DNA of 64,000 nt, from positions 62,001-126,000 of the forward strand of contig JAFBJY010001454.1 in the NCBI GenBank assembly GCA_016801885.1, given 5' to 3'. The notes under the pieces are model-generated. The model was not told where the DNA came from and did not search any database. It worked only from the letters and a program-made list of their open reading frames with translations. The position numbers were made by a program, and so were the translations under genes. Source of the DNA: Toxotes chatareus. Lineage: Eukaryota; Chordata; Actinopteri; Toxotidae. The stretch's first letter is position 1. The number at the start of each line of letters is the position of its first letter. Shown here one piece after another: positions 22,446-31,201 of this stretch.

Positions 22446-22851
22446 CAGTACATGTTAGTAGTTAATGTCAGTGTTTAGTTCATTTAGTGAAATGTTTTGT
22501 TCAGATGATTTGTTTGTTAACTGGATGAGATATTTAAGCACACAAGAACATGATGTTCAGCCAAAAAGTGTTTGGGCACACACACAAAAAAAAGTAGCTT
22601 TTTAAATATTTCCATCTTACATCTTACTCAGTGTTGGACAGGAATGGACCTATAAGTGATCAGACTCAGTAACAGCCTTTATCAGATGATGGATAGTCAG
22701 AGAATTCTCGTCAGGTGGATAAGGTCATTTTTGTTTGCTTCTTGTGCTTGGATTTGTAGAGAAATCCAGATGATTATTGTCTCTATTAAACACTGGATTG
22801 GTTAGTGGCATTTTAGCATGTATAAAGAGACTTTTTATATGGGTTGGTGTT
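22446..22851. other. Non-coding spacer before the 5S copy
   Basis: AT-rich, no frame or repeat recognised. The last 30 bases include TATAAAGAGACTTTTTATAT, about 20-30 bp upstream of the 5S sequence, a plausible upstream TATA-type element of fish 5S genes. Confidence 0.4.
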
Positions 22852-22941
22852 GCTTACGGCCATACCACCCTGGGCACGCCCGATCTCGCCTGGTTAGAAC
22901 TTGGGTGGGACACCACCTGGGAATCCTAGGTGCTATAAGCC
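22852..22941 (+). pseudogene. 5S rRNA pseudogene lacking box A
   Basis: The sequence begins GCTTACGGCCATACCACCCT and ends CCTAGGTGCTATAAGC followed by CTTTT, matching both ends of vertebrate 5S rRNA. About 29 nt of the middle are missing, so the copy is about 90 nt instead of 120. The deletion removes the AAGCTAAGCAGGGTC region (box A), and box C reads GGGTGGGACACCACCTGG with changes. Without the internal promoter it should not be transcribed by RNA polymerase III. The T4 terminator remains. Confidence 0.85.
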
Positions 22942-23461
22942 TTTTATCTCCATTTTTGATTCAGAATTAACAAAAAACTTTATCCCTAAACTAGTGTGGT
23001 TCATCTCCATCTTGTGAGGAGGCTTTGTTGATTTGGAGTTATATGTCAACTTTGCAGTCTGTCCACAAAATGATATCACCCAGGAAGCCCGCTCAACAAC
23101 ACAGTGCACTTCAGCTACGATGATTGGTCGCGGACTCCCTGAAGACGCCTGATCATTTCCCAGACTTTGTAGTCTCCATGTAAAAGCCAGGCCTGGATTT
23201 TTCACGCTGGAGGGGGGGGGGGACAATGGAGGGGAGGCTGGGATTTAGCACAGCAGTGCATGATGGGTGGATCCAACAAAGCGCGTTTGCCGCACGCCAC
23301 AGCCTATTTGCAGCAGTGTTTGTGTCTTTTCAGCCATTAACGTAACAGACAAAGGGGAGCTGATGCTCAAGGCACTGAAATGTGGGATTATGCATTGTAG
23401 GCACCGTCAGCCAGAGTGCTGTGCCTGGTGATCACCACCCGCTCTCTTCCAACTGCAGCTC
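22942..23461 (+). promoter_or_regulatory. Spacer and 5' flank of the U1 snRNA copy
   Basis: Begins with a block GGCTTTGTTGATTTGGAGTT (23,020 onward) that recurs at 25,992 immediately after U1-derived sequence, so it is part of a repeating U1 unit. TATTTGCA at about 23,308, some 155 bp upstream of U1, is octamer-like, as expected of a distal sequence element. A proximal element is expected near 23,400 but I could not fix it. A (G)n run lies at 23,212-23,222. Confidence 0.4.
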
Positions 23462-23623
23462 ATACTTACCTGGCAGGGGAGATACCATGATCAACAAGGT
23501 GGTTCACCCAGGGTGAGGCTCAGCCATTGCACTCCGGCTGTGCTGACCTCTGCGAATTCCCCAAATGTGGGAATCTTGAATGCATAATTTCTGGTAGTGG
23601 GGACTGCATCGTGCTCTCCCCTG
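23462..23623 (+). ncRNA. U1 spliceosomal snRNA copy, probably a variant or pseudogene
   Basis: The transcript region starts with ATACTTACCTGGCAGGGGAG, the 5' splice-site-recognition end of U1, and is collinear with U1 over 162 nt (normal 164), including the GTGGTTC...CCAGGG stem I, the CATTGCACTCCGG loop of stem II and a 3' stem-loop ending CTCTCCCCTG. Departures: the Sm site reads AATTTCTGG instead of AATTTGTGG, the terminal loop reads GGGGACTGCATCGTGCTC instead of a GCGTTCGCGC loop, and there are several stem changes. It may be a pseudogene. It would act in 5' splice-site selection if functional. Confidence 0.85.
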
Positions 23624-23700
23624 ATGCGTGTGTGTAGAAGAAAACACAATGTGTCAGGAATGCCCATGTTCTGTTGAAGACTCTCCATTTTGTGAAGTGG
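23624..23700 (+). other. U1 3' flank cut by the left end of the Maverick-like element
   Basis: The sequence from GTAGAAGAAAACACAATGTG to TTTTGTGAAGTGG is repeated at 25,923-25,995. There it continues without interruption into CTTTGTTGATTTGG, but here it stops at 23,700, where the element terminus begins. The 25.9-kb copy therefore shows the uninterrupted flank. Confidence 0.7.
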
Positions 23701-23895
23701 AGAGAGAATAAGGGTACACCCTTATTCCAAAAAGGTGATTTATGACCCCGCCCAACCCCCCACCCCCTGGCATAAATCCTGCCCTTGATTACGTCACTTC
23801 CTAAACCCTCCTCTATGACATCACTTCCTAGACCCTCCCACTTTATCCCCCACCCCTTTTTCTGACCTCACTTCATTCATCCTACCCCCTTCATT
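23701..23895 (+). repeat. Left terminal inverted repeat, copy 1
   Basis: Starts AGAGAGAATAAGGGTACACC and is C-rich, with repeated TGACATCACTTCCTA-type blocks: TTACGTCACTTCCTAAACCC, ATGACATCACTTCCTAGACC and CTGACCTCACTTCATTC. The right end carries the same blocks in inverse orientation. The match is good in the first 20 bases, then patchy. Confidence 0.7.
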
Positions 23896-23957
23896 GTTTT
23901 TTTTTTTCATTCATTGAAACATATATAAACAAATATAAATAAATTAGGGGTCTTTAT

Positions 23958-24034
23958 TGTGAACATTTGGGTGCTTGATGTGAACATTTGGGTGTGCTTG
24001 ATGTGAACATTTTGGTGTGCTTGATGTGAACATT
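23958..24034 (+). repeat. Tandem repeat, unit GGTGTGCTTGATGTGAACATTT
   Basis: Four head-to-tail copies of a TTGATGTGAACATTTGGGTG-type unit of about 22 bp lie just inside the left terminal repeat. The third copy near 62,775 keeps only about two imperfect units. Confidence 0.75.
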
Positions 24035-24842
24035 GGCTGCAGCTGCTTTCTCCTTGTGCTGTGGTCACATGGAAAGTGCAAAGTGACAGACTTTCAGATC
24101 AAAGGGTCAATATGCAATGTTGTAGACTCTATGGCATCTCGTGACGAGGCATTTGTTGATTCGAGCGTGTCACAATGGTGATAAATAATGTCTCCTTCCT
24201 CCGTTTGCTACCGCCCCCCAACATTTGCTTCCGACGCTCCTATCCCTGGGAAAACCCCTCCCCGCATCATCACACCTCTCCAGCAATTTTCTGCAGGAAA
24301 TAAATAAAATATATAAATAAAAGCGTTTACAAAAGTTCTGAAAATACAAACTTTCAAAATAAAATAAAGTTGACGAAACGACAAAAGTCCTTTTCCGTTC
24401 TTCCATGGTCCTTACTCTCTGCAGAGTGTGTCTGAAGGTCCGGATCTGTAGAAAGTATCACACAGAGTTTCATATCAAACATATGCAATGTTGTAGACTC
24501 TAAGGCGTCTCATGACAAAGCATCAAAGAAAAACAAAAACAGAGAAAGGTATAAATGTGCAAGTGAGAAAGTAACGTCGGTACATAGGGATCGGACTACA
24601 TCGGCAAGATGACTCGTGGTAGGAATACGAATTTATCAGCTTGATCCTCCAGCTTTTAAAAAATTAAAAAAAAAAAAAAACCAAATAAAACATTTTGTAT
24701 TTTTCTTAGAGGTTACCGTTTGCGCTGAAATACACTCTCCTCCACGTGAAAACTTGTTTACCGGTAAGTCTCCTCAGAACAGCTATTCATTTAAACGTCT
24801 TATTTTTTAAAATTATTTAACAAGGGTTTCTCTTGTTAAAAG
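24035..24842 (+). promoter_or_regulatory. Leader region of the element with a duplicated 40-bp block
   Basis: The block around GCAATGTTGTAGACTCTATG, continuing GC.TCTC.TGAC, occurs at about 24,111 and again at 24,485. A minus-strand frame at 24,170-24,406 (78 codons, ending RGFPRDRSVGSKCWG-like text) is also kept in part in the 63.0-kb copy, so this stretch may hold the tail of a gene or a transcript start. No family recognised. The region is presumed to carry the early promoter because the first exon follows. Confidence 0.4.
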
Positions 24843-24889
24843 TGACTCAGAGGAGTTGGAAGACCTCAACTTAACGCAGTCAGACTACA
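24843..24889 (+). CDS. Early-gene candidate exon 1 (acidic)
   Basis: A 47-bp segment bounded by a TTAAAAG acceptor-like and an ACA|GTAAGA donor-like sequence encodes SDSEELEDLNLTQSDY. It is short and acidic, and its exon status is inferred only from the boundaries and its position before the better-supported exons. Confidence 0.35.
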
Positions 24890-24987
24890 GTAAGAGAGTA
24901 TCTGAATCAGAAAAAAAAAAAAGAAAACAGCTGTTAACAAAGAGTTGTACGCAGGTCACTCACTATAAATACTTACAAATTTAGTAG

Positions 24988-25206
24988 AGCGTGCTGAGCG
25001 GCATTTTGGGAGATCGGATACATCTGCCGGAGTGTGCGGACAAGACAGCGGGGACGAGGATTTTGTGCCGACCGTCTGTCTGTCTAAAAAGCCTTCAAGA
25101 CTCCGCCGTGTTAAGCGTCCACATCAGCCCGATCTCGGAACGGAGCGGGCCTCCGAAAGTATCCGTCCTGAAGTTCCGGAAAAACAGGACGCTCCTGCGG
25201 TAACGG
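24988..25206 (+). CDS. Early-gene candidate exon 2 (SGDEDFVPT plus basic segment)
   Basis: The open segment encodes CGQDSGDEDFVPTVCLSKKP, then the basic stretch SRLRRVKR, then a tail rich in E, P and K (EVPEKQDAPAVTG). It ends at the donor ACGG|GTGAGT. The basic run looks like a nuclear localisation signal. The same module recurs in exon 3 (25,517-25,849), in part at 26,404-26,499, and in the third element copy at about 63,750. Function unknown; a nuclear early regulatory or replication-accessory protein is a guess. Confidence 0.5.
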
Positions 25207-25516
25207 GTGAGTTTTTGGTTTTATTTTTTAAATGTATTTTTCAAAAACTAAAAGAGACGCTGCTTACGGCTCGCATCCTTGTTTCTACCGTGCTCAAACT
25301 TTGAAATGAATGCCGGCAAGGAAGTGAGGTCGGGCGAGGGGGGCGTGCCGGTTAGAATCTTCCACTAATGTTTAGAGAGCAGTGCCGCCCTAGAGGCCGG
25401 CGGAGTACTGTGTAACTTAATGAGAATACATTTAAAGAGTAATTCCTGCGTATATATTTGAAAAAGTAAATGAATTCAAATAATGATTCAATTATTGTGT
25501 GTGTGTGTGTCCATAG

Positions 25517-25849
25517 AATTCCAACCAACGCCTCTTAAGCATTTGCCTCCTGAAAACATCTCATCGGTGAGAGACACCGCTGATGATCTGGAGGCAGGTC
25601 ACTCAGTAAAAATACTTGCTGATTTAATAGAGAGCACTGATCGATCTTCTGGGGCATCTGCTACATCTGTCGGAGTGTGCGGACGAGACAGCGGGGACGA
25701 GGATTTTGTGCCGACCGTCCGTCCGTCTAAAAAGCCTTCGAGACTCCGGCGTGTTAAGCGCCAACATCAGCCCGATCTCGGACCCGAACGGGCCTCAAAA
25801 AATAAACGCCCTGAAGTTCCGGAAAAACAGGACGCTCCTGGTGTAACGG
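25517..25849 (+). CDS. Early-gene candidate exon 3 (second copy of the module)
   Basis: A 333-bp segment (111 codons) is flanked by a pyrimidine/GT-rich tract with CCATAG acceptor and an ACGG|GTAAGT donor. It joins exon 2 in phase 1 to give E-F-Q-P at the junction. It encodes LPPENISSVRDTADDLEAGH and then repeats the exon-2 module (CGRDSGDEDFVPTVRPSKKP, then SRLRRVKR). Preservation of frame, phase and both splice sites argues for real exon duplication. Confidence 0.55.
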
Positions 25850-25876
25850 GTAAGTCTTTGGTTTTATTTTATTTTA

Positions 25877-25995
25877 TTCTGGTAGTGGGGGACTGCGTTC
25901 GCGCTCTCCTCTGATGTGTGCGTGTAGAAGAAAACACAATGTGTCAGGAATGCCCATGTGCTAACCTGTTGAAGACTCTCCATTTTGTGAAGTGG
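25877..25995 (+). ncRNA. 3' fragment of U1 snRNA and its flank embedded in the element
   Basis: From 25,877 the sequence reads TTCTGGTAGTGGGGGACTGC then GTTCGCGC, that is the Sm-site edge and the last stem-loop of U1 with the normal GCGTTCGCGC loop, followed by the same 3' flank found after the 23.46-kb U1 (GTAGAAGAAAACACAATGTG to GTGAAGTGG). Only about 37 nt of U1 are present, so it is not a gene. It starts 27 nt after the exon-3 donor. Confidence 0.75.
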
Positions 25996-26403
25996 CTTTG
26001 TTGATTTGGAGTTATATGTCAGCTTTTGCAGTCTGTCCACAAAGCGGCAGTGTTGCTCTGCAGAAGCTCTCTGGCGTACGCTACAGAGTGGCGTGTTTAG
26101 TCATGACAATTACCCGTATTCCCATTGGAATTGGGGAAGTGGACGTGGCCTTTCCATGACAAAGTGTGAGCTCTCCTGTCCGACTTTGCTGCTTGTTTGT
26201 GGAAGAAATGTGTGCTAGATGTTGTTCTAGTAAGCTTCATTTTTAGGCTTTGGTGGGGAACACCAATGAGTTGAAGTTATTTTTGGCCGGCTTTGCCGTA
26301 TGGCTGAGTCTTTTGAGTTGGTGAAAAGTCAAACATCTTTGTATAGCGCCAGGGAAAAGTACACAGCAGACAGATGGGCGGAGTTGCTAAGTGGCGGCAA
26401 TTG
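25996..26403 (+). other. Continuation of the U1-unit spacer inside the element
   Basis: Starts CTTTGTTGATTTGGAGTTAT, the same sequence as at 23,023, then diverges. No frame or RNA recognised in the remainder. It ends abruptly at 26,403, where sequence homologous to early exon 2 resumes (GTTAAGCGTCCACATCAGCC). Confidence 0.5.
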
Positions 26404-26810
26404 TTAAGCGTCCACATCAGCCCGATCTCGGAACGGAGCGGGCCTCCGAAAGTATCCGTCCTGAAGTTCTGGAAAAACAGGACGCTCCTGCGGTAACGGG
26501 TGAGTTTTTGGTTTTATTTTTTAAATGTATTTTTCAAAAACTAAAAGAGACGCTGCTTACGGCTCGCCTCCTTGTTTCTACCGTGCTCAAACTTTGAAAT
26601 GAATGCAGGTAAGGAAGTGAGGTCGGGCGAGGGGGCGTGCTGGTTAGAATCTACCGCTAATGTTTAGAGAGCAGCGCCGCCCTAGAGGCCGGTGGAGTAC
26701 TGTATAACTTAATGAGAATACATTTAAAGAGTAATTCCATGTATATATTTCAAAAAGTAAATGAATTCAAATAATGATTCAATTATTTTTGTGTGCATGC
26801 ATGTCCACAG
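26404..26810 (+). repeat. Duplicate of the exon-2 3' part and following intron
   Basis: 26,404-26,800 repeats about 25,108-25,516 almost base for base (RPHQPDLGTERASESIRPEV, the ACGG|GTGAGT donor, the intron with GAGGTCGGGCGAGG and TTAGAGAGCAG). It ends at a CCACAG acceptor leading to AATTTCAACC (exon 3-like but with an early stop). The 5' part of the exon is missing, replaced by U1-unit spacer. Confidence 0.8.
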
Positions 26811-26901
26811 AATTTCAACCTTCCCTCTTAAGGATTTACCTCTTTAAAACATCCGTTCTGTGAGTTTTAAATAATATGATTATCTGTGCGTATGTTTACA
26901 G

Positions 26902-27164
26902 AGCCTCAACCTGCCAGTCCAGTCAATCAGCAACCTGAAGTTGATACATCGGACAAACGGGTGAACCTGTGCAATCTAGAAGAGGATTTCAGTCTCACGG
27001 CTCCGCTTCTGATTCTGGCCCCCGGTTCTGGTTCCGGTTCCCACCATTCTCAACATCAGAGGGATCATAGAACCCCTCCCACCGTGGTGAATATCTTTAT
27101 CAATAACACAACATTCCACTTTCACTCTTGGTTTAAAAAAAAAAAAAAAGACAGAAATGGATAA
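26902..27164 (+). CDS. Early-gene candidate terminal exon
   Basis: Acceptor GTTTACAG precedes an open segment that again begins with an E-P-Q-P junction in phase 1 and runs to the TAA-type stop at 27,162-27,164. It encodes PASPVNQQPEVDTSDKRVNL, then a hydrophobic LLILAPGSGSGS stretch, an HHSQHQRDHRTPPTVVNIFI segment and a poly-lysine end from an A14 run. The phase agreement with exons 2 and 3 supports splicing. The A-run may have altered the true end. Confidence 0.45.
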
Positions 27165-30100
27165 AGAATTCATAGTTATTCCCAATGAGTTAGAAGACAT
27201 TGTAGAAGAACTGAATAACCTTCCACCTGTTTCTGAAATAAATGTTCAAAATGCCGGTGCAGAAAATTCTGGTGCAGAGAATTACTTTCAACCATTAGAA
27301 AATGCTCTCCAGCATCTTTTGCTTCTGTCGGCGCCAGCAAACCCTGAACATTATTTCCAGCCCATAGAAAATGCTCTTCGAAGCCTCACCTCCCCTAGCT
27401 CACCCGTCAGCGATGTCCATGCAGCTTCCCCAGTACCCTCATCATCAGAGACAGACTCTGTTCCAGAGCATCGAGGGGAAATTTTAGAATCCCGTCGATT
27501 CCTCCTCTCCATCCACTTCCAGAACAACGACCATGCGACCGCTTTAACAATGTTGAAATAAGACGTACCTTCGCCATCCCTCCCCCTGAAAATGTACCCG
27601 ATCTTGCACAATTTTACATAGATGTTATGAGCATCCTCCGAGATCTGTCTGAGGAGGCAAGATCAAATGCTAGGCGAAATGATGTGATCCAGCTAGAGTT
27701 GAGAGGAGAAAACGACATCAACACGTCTCCGTGACCGTCGATGAAAGCGGGGATGCCATCCTTCCTGCGTTTGAGGGTCTGCTAGAAAGGTTAGTGCAAT
27801 CCAACGCAGATATCGCCTCAGATGGTGACCTGGAATTATTCGTCCAGGTGGTGAGAAATCCCAACGGAGGCGTGAAACGAAAACTTCACAAAACTCTAGA
27901 CTGCAAAATCATCCGAAAGAAGAAACGTCATTTGTATGTAGCATACAATAGTGATGATCGTCTCTGTTTCGCCATCTGTCTAGCTCACCTCACAAATCCC
28001 GGGGCACTGTCAATGAGGCTGTCGAGCGAGGAGAGAGTTGCAACATCCTGCAGGTCTGAGCGAACAAACTTCTGTGACCTTTAGCGATGTTGGAAAATTT
28101 GAAAATATTCTCAGACGTAAAATTGTGGTCTTTCACAGGACTACAGATTAGCATCCTCTCTTTCATTTTGAGACTGACTTTTCCGACCATTCAAATCCTC
28201 TGTTTTTGCTTTTATTTCAAAATCATTACTACGGCATACTTAATCTGAAAGGTTTTCTGGGTGCTAGACATGTGTGTCAGTATTGTTACAAGATCTTTGA
28301 AAACTCTCACACGCACAGCTGCCCCGGCTACTGCCCCGTCTGCTGTGGCCTCTGTCCGGTTGGAGAGGATCACAGGCATGTATACTGCCAGGACTGCGGC
28401 AGGACGTGTTGTACATCTTTGTGCTTTTCCAAACACAAAGAGCCTCAGCAGAGGGGTGAAAAGCAAATCAGTACCTGCAATATGGTTAAAAGGGATTGCA
28501 GAAATCTGTACACTGTTCCTGCCAGTAAAAGAGCAGAGTCTCACACCTGTCCTCTAAAGAAGTGTCACATCTGTGGGGAAAAAGTAGCCCTCGGCGACCT
28601 GAGTGCGGAGCAGCACCAATGCTACATCCAACCTCTCCCGTCGGTGACAGAGCACAGTGAGAAATTGATTTTTTACGATTTTGAAACATTTGTTGACAAG
28701 GAAGGGGTGCACGTTCCTTACTTGGTCTGCACCAAAACGTGGAAGGGTAAAGAGTGGACCTCTTACGGTTTAGACTGTGTAAGAGACTTTCTCCTGCATT
28801 TCAGGAGACCTCTTTACCAGGGAGCCACGTTTATAGCTCACAATGCACAAGGTTTTGATAGCTACCTGATCCTCAACTGCATGACAGAACTGGGTTACAA
28901 ACCTTCTCACGTCATCATGCACGGCAGTAAACTTCTGAGTTTCACAGACCCTGATTTCTGTTTAAAATTCATTGACTCCTTATTTTTCTCTCACCATGTC
29001 TCTAAGTGCTATGCCCAAAGCCTTAGGTTTTAGCGACCAGAGCAAGGGACACTTCCTCACAGGTTCAGCTCAAAGGAGCACCTGAGATATGTGTTGGACC
29101 CTACCCTCCTCCCGACAATTATGGTGTAGAACGCAAGACAGCACATCAGCAAACAAAGTTTAACAGTTGGTATGAAACAGCTTCTCAAGGCATCTTTCAC
29201 TTTGAAAAGGAAACCCTGCAGTACTGTAAAAACGATGTCACTGTCCTGTTAGAGGGATGTGCCAGATTCAGGAACCAGTTTCTCAAAGATACTGGGGTGG
29301 ACCCTTTCAGCAGCGTGACTATCGCCTCTGTCTGCATGAAAGTGTTTCTCACCATTTTCCTGCCCCTAAATCCTTAGCCGCACCTTCACCTGTCACATTC
29401 TGCTCTGCCGCTCTCCTGCCCTGCTCAGCCACACCCCTCATCAGCCCAACTGCTTCCACCTGCTGCTGTCACCTGCTCACCATCTCCAATCAAGCCAGTA
29501 TATATGAAGCTTCACTCCTCTCACTCATTGCCAGACCACTCGATAACTACAGGCGTCAGTGTAAAAACTATTCAAGCGCCTCCATCCAGTGGTTAGAGTG
29601 CATTGAACAGAGGTGAAAACAAATCGGCCCTTACTTTGTAGATGGTTATGCCGAAATTGAGTGAAAAGTACGCATGGGAGTTTCTAGGATGCTTTTATCA
29701 CGGTTGCCCTACCTGCTTTCAACCTCATGAGACATGCCCTTTGACAGGAGCCCCCTATGAAGCGCTGCATGAAGCTACATGTGAGAAATTACAAAGACTA
29801 AAAACCGTTTACAGTGTCCGTACGATCGTCATGAGTGAGCATGATTGGTCAGAGATGAAGCGTTCTCATTCTGGGGTGAAAGCATTTCTCGAACGCTTTC
29901 GAGCCCCTGAACCCCTCTCCCCATGTCAAGCTCTTTACGGAGGCAGGACCTGCGCCCGTGAAGTTGAGACACACGGCTGCCTCTAACTAAATCGCGTGCG
30001 GTATGTGGACATGATGTCTCTGTACCCCTATGTTAACTGTAGCTTTCCATGCACCCACTAGGCCACCCTACCATCATATCCAAAGGTGACCCACAAAACT

Positions 30101-30825
30101 ACTTTGGGCTCATCAGCGCCGTCATCTACCCTCCTCGCAGTCTCTTTTTCCCCGTACTGCCTTACAAAACATCTCAAGGTAAATTGGTGTTCACCCTCTG
30201 CCGCACGTGTGCTGAAACAAACAATCAGACATCCTCAGGTAAACACGATGATGAGGCTAGAGCGTTGACCTGGTTCAGTGGAAATACCACGAACGATGCG
30301 TTGTACCCCCCGGCAGATCCAATAATGTTTTCACTGCCGCCTTCATCACTGCCTAAGCCCGTCTCAAGTTGTACGGGTATCTGGAGCAATTAGGAGACAG
30401 GGTCCTCTATACCGACGCCGACAGTGTGATTTATTCGGTGAAAGAGGGAGAGTCCCCCTTGGAACTGGGTCATCATCTGGGGGATTTGACAGATGAGCTG
30501 GGAGGTGACAGCATTCAAGAATATGCCGCCGCTGGACCCAAAAGTTACGCCTACCAAACTAGAAATAGTAAAAAGGTAGTGATGCGCGTCAAGGGTAGGG
30601 TATCACTCAGACCCGAGAGTGCAGCGAACAAGTCAACATCGATACTGTGAAAGAGCTGGTGGAAGGTTATTTGGATGAGTCTAGGGAGAGGAAGGGGGTG
30701 ATTCATATCCCTCAGCACAACATCGCTAGGGATAAAAGAGACTGCTGCTGAAAAATTCAGCATTCCAGAAAAAGTTTAGAGTGGTGTATGACAAAAGACG
30801 CCTGTTTAGTGACGGAACAAGTATC
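27157..30825 (+). pseudogene. Protein-primed family B DNA polymerase, broken
   Basis: Replicates the element genome. The pieces, in order and in at least six frames: an N-terminal leader from ATG 27,157 with an internal repeat (YFQP.ENAL twice); a segment at 27,731-28,084; a cysteine-rich region (28,260-28,440) with C-x2-C pairs; exonuclease motifs FYDFETF (about 28,668) and AHNAQGFDSYL (about 28,838) and YCKNDVTVL (29,221); the insertion-domain motif GCFYHGCPTCF (about 29,688); the palm motif MMSLYPYVN (about 30,012); YTDADSVIY (30,408-30,434); and GPKSYAYQT. A 170-bp repeat at about 29,370-29,545 interrupts it. The exonuclease-to-palm order is standard for this family. Not functional. Confidence 0.8.
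29370..29545 (+). repeat. Short interspersed insertion in the polymerase gene
   Basis: Polymerase coding similarity stops near 29,360 and resumes at about 29,548 (NYRRQCKNYSS). Between lies CACCTGTCACATTCTGCTCT, then CCTCATCAGCCCAACTGCTT and onward, a C-rich block like that at about 39,420 (CACCTGTCTGCAATCACCTC). Probably a small non-autonomous repeat; family unknown. Confidence 0.45.
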
Positions 30826-30970
30826 ACCGTGTCTGTGATGGAGGAAATTAACTTTGACCTTCGACTTACTGCACCTTTTTCATGTCTGGTGGTGGGACCC
30901 AGCGCTTGTGGGAAAAACTATTTTATAAAAAAGTGTCTTAGAAAATAAAAAAGACGTTGTAAATATTGTA
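30826..30970 (+). pseudogene. Packaging-type ATPase, N-terminal part (Walker A)
   Basis: From the ATG at 30,838 the frame reads MEEINFDLRLTAPFSCLVVG, then the P-loop GPSACGKN (30,895-30,918). This is the A32/FtsK-HerA-type ATPase that packages DNA in Maverick/adintovirus elements. Coding stops at a TAA in ENK (about 30,945), and homology is cut at about 30,970 by an L2 LINE. The remainder lies at 35,863 onward. Confidence 0.75.
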
Positions 30971-31201
30971 CTGACGTGCTGGTAACGTATTGTGTCACTT
31001 CCTGTTTGCTGCTTCTGCACTGTGGTGTTACGAGTGTTATCCTAGTTTATTAATCAACTCTAACTTTGCCGTGTTCTTTGGTCAATCTCTGAATTCCTGT
31101 ACACGTATATTGCCTTAGTTAAACATCTGCGGTGCACGTGTCCCTCAGGATTTAACACTACACTCTAATCACTCTCTGGTCCGCTAGCTTAGCTGTTAGC
31201 A

